Shown here: positions 1 to 8,172 of the stretch, in pieces
How positions within the stretch are numbered: the first letter of the stretch is position 1
Layout of the letters: the number at the start of each line of letters is the position of its first letter
Position numbers and translations under genes: made by a program
The notes under the pieces: generated by a model
What the model was told of the DNA's origin: nothing
Database searches by the model: none
The model's input: only the letters and a program-made list of their open reading frames with translations
Assembly: GCF_900166635.1 (NCBI RefSeq)
Contig: NZ_LT800497.1
Coordinates: 1,092,303-1,156,302 of the forward strand
Length of the DNA stretch: 64,000 bases
Origin: Oceanobacillus timonensis
GTDB taxonomy: Bacteria; Bacillota; Bacilli; Bacillales; Amphibacillaceae
Reading direction: 5' to 3'

Positions 1-123
1 GAAGTAATTGCTTTTAAGAAATAATTAGAAGTATGGCAAAATAAAATAGTATGCAGCAAATAAAGTTTGTGAATCTATGTAAAGGTACTTTAGGAAATAT
101 AATATAAAATGTGGAAATCACAC

Positions 124-152
124 TTGACATTGTAAGCGCTTTCGAATAATAT
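124..152 (+). promoter_or_regulatory. Promoter with cre site inside the spacer
   Basis: A consensus -35 TTGACA (124-129) and a -10 TAATAT (147-152) are separated by exactly 17 bases. The spacer holds TGTAAGCGCTTTCG (131-144), which fits the CcpA cre consensus TGNAANCGNWNNCW at all but the last base. A cre in the spacer would make CcpA block RNA polymerase, so catabolite repression of the downstream LacI-type gene is inferred. The same design recurs at 62942-62970. Confidence 0.75.
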
Positions 153-190
153 GTATTTACATTTTAATTTGACTTATCGTTATCTCTTAA

Positions 191-208
191 AATGTATACG
201 TATACATT
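191..208. promoter_or_regulatory. LacI-type operator O1
   Basis: AATGTATACGTATACATT is a perfect 18-base palindrome with a central CG, the usual form of LacI/GalR-family operators. It sits inside a longer dyad (about 180-220) whose outer arms, TTATCTCTTA and TAAGAGATAA, also match. It lies about 40 bases after the -10 box, so a bound repressor would obstruct transcription. The likely ligand is the regulator encoded at 280; that autoregulation is inferred. Confidence 0.7.
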
Positions 209-232
209 TTTAAGAGATAACATAGGATAAGT

Positions 233-250
233 AATGTATACGTATACATT
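233..250. promoter_or_regulatory. LacI-type operator O2
   Basis: This is an exact second copy of the 18-base palindrome at 191-208, centred 42 bases downstream, about four helical turns. Both sites would lie on the same DNA face, which suits cooperative binding by two dimers. It ends about 12 bases before the ribosome binding site of the regulator gene. Confidence 0.7.
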
Positions 251-279
251 GTTAGATTAGTGGGAAGGCGCGGATAGAA

Positions 280-1284
280 ATGGTATCTTCATTAGATGTT
301 GCAAAGCTTGCTGGTGTTTCACAGGCAACTGTATCTAGAGTATTAAATAATTCGCCTAAGGTAACTGAAAAAACGAAAAAGAAAATTTATGCAGCGATTG
401 ATGAATTAGGGTATTATCCGAATTTAATTGCAAGAAGTCTCGTTACAAATGAAAATCGAACCATTGCTTTAATTTCAGGTGCAATAAATAATGATTTTTA
501 TGTTGAGACTACGGAATCTATTGTTAAAAAAGCAAATGAATTAGGATACAGTGTAATTGTATATTTTGCAGAAGAAAATCAACCTATAAATATTTTTGAT
601 TCGATTAAAGGAAGCAATGTATCTGGGATACTTTTATCATCTATTTTTTTAGAAGATTCTCTTTTAGGAGAGTTAGAAAAGTCAGGCATACCGTATATAT
701 TTTTTAATCGCAGACCTACGAAAGGTGGGAATTATGTCGTTCTCGACAATAAAAAAGCATCATACCTTAATGCAAAACACCTGATTGAATTAGGTCATAC
801 AAGAATAGCTTATATATCAAACGAATTTAGTAATATTTCAACTTTGTATGAAAGAAAATTAGGTTTTGATAAAGCGATGAGAAAATATCATTTGGATAAC
901 GAAAAATATACAAGAGTTATTGATGGAACAGAAGAGAATTTGAAACGAACGATAGATGAACTGATCCATTTGAAAATTCCGCCGACGTCTATAATCTGTA
1001 CAACAGACCATATGGCTATGATTAGTATGGATTACCTGATTTCGAAAGGAATACAAATTCCTGAGGATATAAGTCTTACTGGTTTTGATAATAATAAAAT
1101 CACAGCCCACCAGGCAATTCAATTAACTACGGTATCACACAACGAAAAATATAATATCGGGAGAATTGCTGCTGAAAATCTGTTTGAAATGATTGAAAAT
1201 CCAACAAAAGAAAATGGAAATAATATTCAAATTGTTCTTGAACCAAAGCTTTTTAAGAGAAGTACGACAGGAAAGGGAAAGTAA
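280..1284 (+). CDS. LacI/GalR-family transcriptional regulator
   Basis: 334 residues. The N-terminus (about 3-55) is a LacI helix-turn-helix plus hinge, with recognition-helix sequence VSQATVSRVLNN and the hinge-type stretch YYPNLIARSL. The rest (about 60-334) is a periplasmic-binding-protein-like effector domain. A GGAAGG ribosome site lies about 11 bases before the ATG. Two identical operators and a cre-containing promoter lie just upstream, so autoregulation and catabolite repression are likely. The genes downstream form a catabolic set, so it probably responds to that unknown substrate. The effector cannot be named from sequence. Confidence 0.9.
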   Translation: MVSSLDVAKLAGVSQATVSRVLNNSPKVTEKTKKKIYAAIDELGYYPNLIARSLVTNENRTIALISGAINNDFYVETTESIVKKANELGYSVIVYFAEENQPINIFDSIKGSNVSGILLSSIFLEDSLLGELEKSGIPYIFFNRRPTKGGNYVVLDNKKASYLNAKHLIELGHTRIAYISNEFSNISTLYERKLGFDKAMRKYHLDNEKYTRVIDGTEENLKRTIDELIHLKIPPTSIICTTDHMAMISMDYLISKGIQIPEDISLTGFDNNKITAHQAIQLTTVSHNEKYNIGRIAAENLFEMIENPTKENGNNIQIVLEPKLFKRSTTGKGK

Positions 1285-1618
1285 TTATTAAGAAAATGAC
1301 AAAACACTTTGATACATTGCGTCATACGAAGAAAAACCAAAATAAAATAAAAATCTGTTATATAAAATCCAATGTAACATTTTCTGTATAAAAATGATAT
1401 TTCCTTAAGCAAAAGTCAATCTCAAAAAGGATCAATATTTGGGTGAAATTAAAATGGAAAGATGACGAAGCACAAGTATAAACTTTTAAACTTGTTAAAA
1501 TGAAAAATAGGGAGAAGTGAATCCGTTTAAAAGTTATTCAGTGAATAATTAGTAACTTAATATAGTTGATTGCAATTACGTTGTTTGAAATAATTTCAAA
1601 AATATAAGGGGTAAAACG
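1285..1618. promoter_or_regulatory. Intergenic region with two dyads before the transporter
   Basis: This is 334 AT-rich bases without a convincing gene. Two small dyads are visible: TTATTCAGTGAATAA (1534-1548, 7-base arms around one base) and TTTGAAA-TAA-TTTCAAA (1584-1600). Either could bind a regulator. No copy of the 18-base LacI operator is present here. I saw no clear terminator after the regulator gene, so read-through into the transporter is possible. Confidence 0.4.
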
Positions 1619-2944
1619 ATGGAAAATAATTCTATGAAAAAAGTTGCAAGTGCAAGTTTCTTGGGTGCTTTTCTTGAGTGGTATGATTTCTTTCTTTATG
1701 GTACAGCCTCTGCAATCATTTTTAATCAACTATTTTTTCCAGATTTTGATCCGATGGTTGGGACCATTGCAGCTTTTGGTACATTAGCAAGTGGTTACCT
1801 TGTCAGACCGATTGGTGGAATAGTTTTCGGACACTTTGGTGATAAGATAGGACGAAAAAAAATCCTCGCAATTACAATGATGTTAATGGGTGGAGCAACG
1901 TTTTTAATAGGTCTTCTCCCGACATATGCAACAATTGGTGTTTGGGCACCTGTATTATTAATACTGCTTCGTTCGATCCAGGGGTTTGCTTTGGGTGGAG
2001 AATATGGCGGTGCTTCTCTTTTATTAATTGAATACGCACCAAGAAAGCAACGTGGATTTTGGGGAGGGGTACTCCAGTCAGCTACACCTTTAGGTTCTTT
2101 GGCTGCAACTGGTATCTTTGCAATCATGGCAAGTATGCCGGAAAGTTTCTTTCTCTCCATTGGTTGGAGGATTCCATTTTTAATTAGTATTGTACTTACG
2201 GTGGTTGGATTATTCGTTCGATTCAGTATTGAAGAAACACCAGCATTTAAAGAGGTGAAAGAAAGTGGTACGGAAGAAAAGTTTCCTTTAGTAGAACTTT
2301 TTAGAACATATTCTAAAAATGTCTGGATAGCAATAGGAGCCAGGATGGCTGAAGGTATCAGTTTCAATGTATTCAATGTATTTGTAATAACATATGTTAC
2401 ATCTCATTTAGGATTACCCAACAGTTTAGCGCTTATTGGTGTTTCCATATCTTCAGCAATTGCGATGCTGCTTTCACCTATTTTTGGTAAATTTTCAGAT
2501 CGTGTCGGAAGAAAGAAAGTTTATATGATAGGAGCTATTTGGTTTACGATATTCGCATTCCCTTTCTTTGCTTTATTAGACACAGAAATTGGAATAGTTA
2601 TTTATATAGCCATAGCTTTAGGATACGCATTAGGAACAACGCCAATGTTTAGTATTCAATCGGTATTTTTCACTGAAATGTTTGGAACGAGAGTCAGGTA
2701 TAGTGGCCTTTCATTTGTTTATCAATTGGCCGGGATTGTTGCTGGAATTACACCGCTTGTAGCAACGTCATTATTGGTGCTTAATGATGGCAATCCATTA
2801 TATGTTATTTTATACATCATGGGGATGGGGACAATCACTGTAGTTTCTGTATTATTTACGAAAGAAACATATAAGTTTGATGTTGCTGAACAAGAAAAAG
2901 CAGCATTGGAAAATATCAATATAAAAGAAAACGGAGACGTATAG
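1619..2944 (+). CDS. MFS transporter, metabolite:H+ symporter (MHS) type
   Basis: 441 residues with about 12 hydrophobic segments. The N-terminal FLEWYDFFLYGTAS, the loop GHFGDKIGRKK and the stretch RSIQGFALGGEYGGA are signatures of the MHS family (ShiA, KgtP, ProP, citrate carriers). These proton symporters import small organic acids, zwitterions or betaines. The second half repeats the signature loop as GKFSDRVGRKK. The start has an AAGGGG site 7 bases upstream. As the first structural gene after a LacI-type regulator it is probably the uptake system for the substrate of genes 3029-9357. The substrate is not predictable. Confidence 0.88.
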   Translation: MENNSMKKVASASFLGAFLEWYDFFLYGTASAIIFNQLFFPDFDPMVGTIAAFGTLASGYLVRPIGGIVFGHFGDKIGRKKILAITMMLMGGATFLIGLLPTYATIGVWAPVLLILLRSIQGFALGGEYGGASLLLIEYAPRKQRGFWGGVLQSATPLGSLAATGIFAIMASMPESFFLSIGWRIPFLISIVLTVVGLFVRFSIEETPAFKEVKESGTEEKFPLVELFRTYSKNVWIAIGARMAEGISFNVFNVFVITYVTSHLGLPNSLALIGVSISSAIAMLLSPIFGKFSDRVGRKKVYMIGAIWFTIFAFPFFALLDTEIGIVIYIAIALGYALGTTPMFSIQSVFFTEMFGTRVRYSGLSFVYQLAGIVAGITPLVATSLLVLNDGNPLYVILYIMGMGTITVVSVLFTKETYKFDVAEQEKAALENINIKENGDV

Positions 2945-3028
2945 TTAAAATATAAACTTAAAATTTAGAAATAACTTATTATTTTGTATATAGGGAATTT
3001 TCTATAATAAAATGGAAGGATGATTATA

Positions 3029-4459
3029 GTGAATAGGAAGAAAATGTTTATAAACGGTACATGGAATGAAGCAATGTCTGGAAAACACTACCAAGTAAAA
3101 AACCCAGCAACAGGGAAGGATGTTTCTGAAGTAACGTATGGAGATGAAAGAGATGCAAATAAAGCAATTGAGGCCGCAAATGAAGCTTTCGCAGCATGGT
3201 CTGCTAAAAGTGTGAATGAACGTTCCAAATATTTGTACAAACTCTATCAAGTGATGCTTGAAGAAAAAGAGAGCTTGGCAGAGGCTATTACACTTGAAAT
3301 GGGTAAGCCAATCAATGAATCACGCGGTGAGGTGAATATAGCTGCGGAATATGTTTTATGGTATGCGGAAGAAGCTCGAAGATTATATGGTGAAATAATC
3401 CCAGCATCAACATCGAATAAACGTCTGCATGTGTTAAAGCAACCTGTTGGTCCAGTTGCTGCAATCACACCATGGAATTTTCCTGTTTCAATGCTTACTA
3501 GAAAGTTGGCTCCTGCGTTAGCTGCAGGATGCACCATAGTTCTAAAACCAGCAAGCTATACGCCTAATAGTGCGGTAAAACTATTTGAATGTATAGAAAA
3601 AGCGGCATTTCCCAAAGGGGTTGCTAATCTGGTTATAGGAAAATCGAGTAGTATCGGCGATGCCTTTACAAGCAATAAATTGATTAAAAAAATTACTTTT
3701 ACTGGTTCTACAGATGTTGGCAAACAACTGATGGAGGCAGCAAGCAAACAAGTAAAACGTGTTTCCATGGAGCTTGGCGGTCATGCACCATTTATTGTAT
3801 TTGAAGATGCAGATCTTGAAAAGGCAGCAGATGGGGTAATCATAAGTAAATACAGAAATTCTGGTCAAACTTGTATTTGTTTAAACCGTTTATATGTTCA
3901 CCATTCTATTAAAGAAAAATTTGAAAAAATATTAAAAGAAAAAGTAGAACAATTAGTCGTAGGAGATGGAATAGAGGAAACGACTGAAGTGGGTCCATTA
4001 ATTGATAAAGAAGCGTATAAAAAAGTAGAAAGTCATGTGAAAGATGCACTGGATAAAGGGGCAGTGCTTGTAACAGGTGGAGAACTTGAAAAAGAAGGGA
4101 CATTATTTTATAAACCAACTGTCCTATCTCATGTAACGAATGAAATGTTAATCACAAACGAAGAAACTTTTGGCCCTGTTTGTCCTATTTATGAATTTGA
4201 AACAGAAGATGAAGCAATTCAAAAAGCAAATGACTCTATCTATGGACTTGCTGCTTATTACTATACGAAAGATCTTGGCAAAGCACTGCGGGTGGGAGAA
4301 AGATTAGATTACGGAATAATTGGTGTTAATGATGCTGTTCCTACAACAGTTCAAGCCCCATTCGGAGGTATGAAAGAAAGTGGAACCGGTCGTGAAGGGG
4401 GCCATCAAGGGATAGAAGAATTTTTAGAAGATAAATTTTTATCCATTGATATTGAATAA
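3029..4459 (+). CDS. NAD(P)-dependent aldehyde dehydrogenase (GabD-like)
   Basis: 476 residues from the GTG at 3029. I prefer this to the ATG at 3020 because GGAAGGA (3014-3020) touches that ATG but lies 8 bases from the GTG. The general base Glu is in VSMELGGHAP (about E248) and the catalytic Cys in SGQTCICLNR (about C282). The sequence resembles the succinate-semialdehyde dehydrogenase group, which also contains enzymes for glycolaldehyde, malonate semialdehyde and sulfolactaldehyde. It would oxidise an aldehyde intermediate to a carboxylate in the cytoplasm. The real substrate is open. Confidence 0.85.
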   Translation: MNRKKMFINGTWNEAMSGKHYQVKNPATGKDVSEVTYGDERDANKAIEAANEAFAAWSAKSVNERSKYLYKLYQVMLEEKESLAEAITLEMGKPINESRGEVNIAAEYVLWYAEEARRLYGEIIPASTSNKRLHVLKQPVGPVAAITPWNFPVSMLTRKLAPALAAGCTIVLKPASYTPNSAVKLFECIEKAAFPKGVANLVIGKSSSIGDAFTSNKLIKKITFTGSTDVGKQLMEAASKQVKRVSMELGGHAPFIVFEDADLEKAADGVIISKYRNSGQTCICLNRLYVHHSIKEKFEKILKEKVEQLVVGDGIEETTEVGPLIDKEAYKKVESHVKDALDKGAVLVTGGELEKEGTLFYKPTVLSHVTNEMLITNEETFGPVCPIYEFETEDEAIQKANDSIYGLAAYYYTKDLGKALRVGERLDYGIIGVNDAVPTTVQAPFGGMKESGTGREGGHQGIEEFLEDKFLSIDIE

Positions 4460-4517
4460 CGCACGATATGTAATCGAGTTATAAAATGAGAAAAATAAAT
4501 TCATGGAGGAGTAAAAT

Positions 4518-5366
4518 ATGGAAATTGGTTTTATAGGATTAGGAAAAATGGGCGGAGGCTTAGCACGAAATTTAATTTTAGCTGGAAACCACGTTCAATT
4601 ATATGACATTAATGAAGAAGCAGTAACTGCTATTTTAAAAAATGGTGGTACCAAGGCTGATTCTCTGGATGATTTGGCTTATAGTGTGGATGTTTTATTC
4701 ACTAGCTTACCACTGCCAATTCATTTGACTAAGATGCTGGTAGAAGAAGGTTTGTTAGAAAAAATGAAAAAAGATTCCATTGTTATTGATGTAAGTACAA
4801 TCAACCCACAAACAGCAACGGAAATTAAAAATGAAGCAAATCGTTTTGGAGTTCATTTTCTTGCGTGTCCATTAGGAAAAGGTCCAAAACAAGCTTATGA
4901 TGGAACACTTCCTATTTTTTCCGGAGGAGATAAGTTAGTCTATCAACGCATAGAAAATATTTTAAATCAAATTGGGGAACCTTTTTACCTTGGAGATGTA
5001 GAACAATCAACTGCATTCAAATTAATTAGTAATATGATTGGAATGACCAATTTACTTGCAATGTCAGAAGGATTAAAACTGGGATTTGAAGCTGGTATAG
5101 ACCCTGGCCAATTAAAAGAACTTTTACATGATACAGGAGCAGACTCAGCTCAACTAAATTTAAGAGGTCCATTAGTTCTTGGTGATGATTATGAACCGAT
5201 GTTTTCAGTAAATCTAGCATTAAAAGATGTAGGTTTAGGGTTAGAAATGGCAAAAAGCTACAACAATAAAACGGAATTAAGCCAGATCACAACAAAATAT
5301 TTAGAAGAGGCCAGTAAACAGGGATATGGGGATCGAGATTGTGCGGCTGTATTCAAGGTTTATTAA
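4518..5366 (+). CDS. NAD(P)-dependent beta-hydroxyacid dehydrogenase, HIBADH superfamily
   Basis: 282 residues. The Rossmann motif GFIGLGKMG is at residues 4-12, and the catalytic Lys of this superfamily is K168 in AFKLISN. The usual substrate loop APVSGG is replaced by ACPLGKGP (116-123) followed by KQAYDGTL, so a Lys stands where most members carry Ser-Gly. From memory, sulfolactaldehyde reductase YihU has a comparable PVGRTS loop. The enzyme probably interconverts a semialdehyde and a 3-hydroxyacid. A GGAGGAG site precedes the ATG. It pairs naturally with the aldehyde dehydrogenase just upstream; its substrate is unknown. Confidence 0.82.
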   Translation: MEIGFIGLGKMGGGLARNLILAGNHVQLYDINEEAVTAILKNGGTKADSLDDLAYSVDVLFTSLPLPIHLTKMLVEEGLLEKMKKDSIVIDVSTINPQTATEIKNEANRFGVHFLACPLGKGPKQAYDGTLPIFSGGDKLVYQRIENILNQIGEPFYLGDVEQSTAFKLISNMIGMTNLLAMSEGLKLGFEAGIDPGQLKELLHDTGADSAQLNLRGPLVLGDDYEPMFSVNLALKDVGLGLEMAKSYNNKTELSQITTKYLEEASKQGYGDRDCAAVFKVY

Positions 5367-5399
5367 TATACAATTTTTTCTTGATAGTAATTTTAATAT

Positions 5400-5752
5400 C
5401 TTAACTTTCGTACCTAAGAAGAAGCATATAACCTTGCTTTTCCAGGATGAACATAATCGCTATTATCATGCTTGTTTTTCGTTAAATCATCCTTGTATTT
5501 TTTGAACAGGGTATAATGTATGGCTTTCGCTCCGGCCAACCACTCCGCTTTCCGACGTACAACGGTTTTGATGGGACTGCGCTTACTCGTCCCATCGAAA
5601 ACATTTGTACGTCGGAAAGCAAAACGGTCCGCCGCAGCGGCCGCTTTACACTTTACCTTCTCATCTTTGTCAACAGATGTATGGAAGAAACGATCAGCCC
5701 CTGTTCCCTTGGGAAGGAAGTTATTTTTTAAAGTGCGAGAGTTGAGTTATTA
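5400..5752. repeat. Palindromic MITE-like interspersed repeat, short copy
   Basis: About 350 bases, clearly related to a longer element at about 39318-40066. Both start near AACTTTCG(T/C)ACCTAAGAA and end near AAAGTGCGA(G/A)AGTTGAGTTATT, which are imperfect inverted repeats of each other. Inside, GCTTTCCGACGTACAACGG (from 5547) and its near-complement around 5589-5620 form a long hairpin with arms of about 31 bases. It encodes no transposase. It separates the hydroxyacid dehydrogenase from the next gene of the catabolic set. Exact ends and a target duplication could not be fixed by eye. Confidence 0.7.
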
Positions 5753-5812
5753 TTAAACAGAAATAGTATGTAATATTTCTATCTTAGATTATGATGATAA
5801 GGAGGAATTTGT

Positions 5813-6763
5813 TTGAAGATTCTTGTAACAGAACTGATTTGGAATCAGGGAATTGAGAAATTAGAGCAAGAAGGATACGCTATTGATTACGATAAAGAGC
5901 TGGGGAGAAACAGAGAAAAATTATTATCTATTATTTCAAATTATGATGGGTTAATTGTTCGGAATGAAACAAAAGTTGATTCGGAACTCTTGGATAAAGG
6001 CACTAATTTGAAAGTGATAGGACGGTTAGGAGTTGGGCTAGATAATATTGATTTAAAAACAGCTCGTGATAAAAATATGACAGTAGTTGCGGCAAAACAT
6101 GCCAACGCAACCTCTGTTGCAGAATATGTTCTCAGTGCCATGCTGGACGCTTATAGAGATATTTCACAAGCAACTATGGATGTTCGTAAAGGGAACTGGG
6201 CGCGTAAAAAGTTTACTGGGGTGGAATTAAGCGGGAAAACATTAGGTTTGTATGGGATGGGAGAGATAGCGCATCGCGTTGCCAAAAGAGCTAAAGTATT
6301 TGGTATGAATGTTGTCGGCTATGATCCATTCATTACACCATATGATCATATTGTTTCAGAAACGGGTGTTAAACAAGTAAATACCTTTGAGGAATTTATT
6401 ACGACGTCAGATTTTATTTCCATCCATGTTCCGTTGACCAAAGATACGAAGAATATATTTAATAAGGAAGCATTTTTGAAAATGAAAGGGGATGCATATA
6501 TTATTAATACAGCACGGGGCGGGATAATTAATGAACATGATTTATGCATTGCTGTAGAATCAGGAGAAATTACAGGTGCATACCTGGATGTGCTCGAGAC
6601 AGAACCGGTTCAACCAGACTCGCAATTATTACATTTGGAATCCATTCATTTAACCCCGCATATTGCAGGGTTAACAGAAGAATCACAGCTAAGAACTTCT
6701 GTACTTGTGGCAGAAGAAGTATCCAATATATTAAAGGGAAAACGATCACTTTGCAGCGTTTGA
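5813..6763 (+). CDS. D-isomer-specific 2-hydroxyacid dehydrogenase (PGDH-like)
   Basis: 316 residues from a TTG with GGAGG 7 bases upstream. The NAD-binding stretch is LYGMGEIAHRVAKRAK, where the third Gly of GxGxxG is Ala. The catalytic Arg, Glu and His appear in NTARGGIIN, DVLETEP and LTPHIAG. There is no C-terminal ACT or ASB domain, unlike the SerA at 18876, so this is a short member such as a hydroxypyruvate, glyoxylate or phosphoglycerate dehydrogenase. It probably interconverts a 2-keto acid and a D-2-hydroxy acid within the catabolic set. Confidence 0.85.
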   Translation: MKILVTELIWNQGIEKLEQEGYAIDYDKELGRNREKLLSIISNYDGLIVRNETKVDSELLDKGTNLKVIGRLGVGLDNIDLKTARDKNMTVVAAKHANATSVAEYVLSAMLDAYRDISQATMDVRKGNWARKKFTGVELSGKTLGLYGMGEIAHRVAKRAKVFGMNVVGYDPFITPYDHIVSETGVKQVNTFEEFITTSDFISIHVPLTKDTKNIFNKEAFLKMKGDAYIINTARGGIINEHDLCIAVESGEITGAYLDVLETEPVQPDSQLLHLESIHLTPHIAGLTEESQLRTSVLVAEEVSNILKGKRSLCSV

Positions 6764-6819
6764 TTAGTCGATGAAAAGTATGTATCTATTATATAAAATT
6801 ATCAAAAGGTGGTATACAA

Positions 6820-8061
6820 ATGAAATATAGTTATGTTTCTCATTTATCTTGTTCAAAGACTTCCAAAAAGTATGATGTAAATACGGTTCAAAATTTAAGT
6901 GATGAGGGTTCACCATTACTCGTTGAATATGATTTGGAATCATTAAGAAAAGAATGGAAAAAGTCAGATTTAATTGGAAGAGAAAATAATTTATGGCGTT
7001 ATCATGAATTGCTGCCAGTAAAAGATGAACAAAATGTCGTTTCCATGGGAGAAGGAATGACTCCAATCATTGAAATGCCGGCTATCGGAAAAGATATGGG
7101 GATTGAAAATTTATATATGAAAGATGAAGGAATTATTCCTACGGGGACTTTTAAAGCGCGTGGCGCAGCTGTGGGGATTTCCAAGGCAAAAGAATTAGGG
7201 GTTAAAGAACTAGCTATGCCGACAAATGGAAATGCCGGCGCCTCTTGGTCTTTATTTGCTGCAAGAGCAGGGATTTCTTCTACGATTGTCATGCCGATAG
7301 ATGCACCTGAAATTACGAGAAATGAGTGTGCTGTCTCCGGCGCGAATTTATATTTAGTCAATGGATTAATTAGCGATGCTGGAAAAATCGTTGGAGAAGC
7401 AGTAAAGGAACATGATTTATATGACGTTTCTACCTTAAAGGAACCGTATCGTATTGAAGGTAAAAAAACGATGGGACTTGAGATTGCTGAGCAATTTCAT
7501 TGGGAGATACCAGATGTGATTCTTTATCCGACAGGTGGTGGAGTTGGATTGATTGGAATTTATAAAGCATTAAAGGAATTACAAGCACTTGGCTGGATAA
7601 AAGCGGATAAAATGCCGCGTCTTGTTGCTGTGCAATCTGCGGGTTGTGCACCGATTGTGAAAGCATGGGAAGAAGGGAAAAAAGAATCAGAATTCTGGGA
7701 TGCTTCAGAAACCATTGCTTTTGGAATTAACGTACCCAAAGCATTGGGTGATTTCTTAGTACTGGATGCCGTTTATGAAACAGAAGGTTGTGCCGTATCT
7801 ATTCGTGATGAAGACGTGATAGAAGAGCAAAAATTGCTATCACAAAAAGAAGGTACATTCGTTTGCCCAGAAGGAGCAGCGGCGTTTTATGCAGCACGTC
7901 AATTACGTCAGAACAATTGGATAAAAGAGGGAGAAAAAGTCGTTGTGCTTAATACAGGAGCGGGAATAAAATATCCAGATACTGTGAATGTAGAAGTGCC
8001 CGTATTAGAAAAAAATGATTCCATACAACCGGCTAATGATAGTGCAGGAGGCAAACTTTAA
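6820..8061 (+). CDS. Threonine-synthase-like PLP enzyme
   Basis: 413 residues, fold-type II PLP family. The cofactor Lys is in PTGTFKARGAA (K112), and the phosphate-binding glycines are in YPTGGGVGLIG. The N-terminal part has the degenerate zinc-ribbon-like leader of many threonine synthases, followed by NLWRYHELLPV. True threonine synthase acts on O-phosphohomoserine, but relatives include cysteate synthase and beta-eliminating lyases. No hom or thrB gene is near, and the neighbours look catabolic, so a dedicated role in the cluster (elimination or replacement on a beta-substituted amino acid) is plausible. Start: ATG after AAAGGTGG. Confidence 0.75.
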   Translation: MKYSYVSHLSCSKTSKKYDVNTVQNLSDEGSPLLVEYDLESLRKEWKKSDLIGRENNLWRYHELLPVKDEQNVVSMGEGMTPIIEMPAIGKDMGIENLYMKDEGIIPTGTFKARGAAVGISKAKELGVKELAMPTNGNAGASWSLFAARAGISSTIVMPIDAPEITRNECAVSGANLYLVNGLISDAGKIVGEAVKEHDLYDVSTLKEPYRIEGKKTMGLEIAEQFHWEIPDVILYPTGGGVGLIGIYKALKELQALGWIKADKMPRLVAVQSAGCAPIVKAWEEGKKESEFWDASETIAFGINVPKALGDFLVLDAVYETEGCAVSIRDEDVIEEQKLLSQKEGTFVCPEGAAAFYAARQLRQNNWIKEGEKVVVLNTGAGIKYPDTVNVEVPVLEKNDSIQPANDSAGGKL

Positions 8062-8172
8062 AAGAATCATCAAGAAGCCACCAAATATTTTTGATTATTC
8101 GCTCTTCTGAAAACTGTTGGCATCTTTTGAACACGTACTTTAAACATCATTTGCTGAAAGGTTGATTTTATA

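Noticed and set aside
1795..2376. 193-codon minus-strand frame inside the MHS transporter gene
   Set aside because: It is antisense to a well-supported membrane protein, has no ribosome site and no recognisable protein features.
5516..5756. Two overlapping frames of 71 and 78 codons
   Set aside because: Both lie inside the palindromic repeat and show no family resemblance; the long copy of the repeat does not preserve them.
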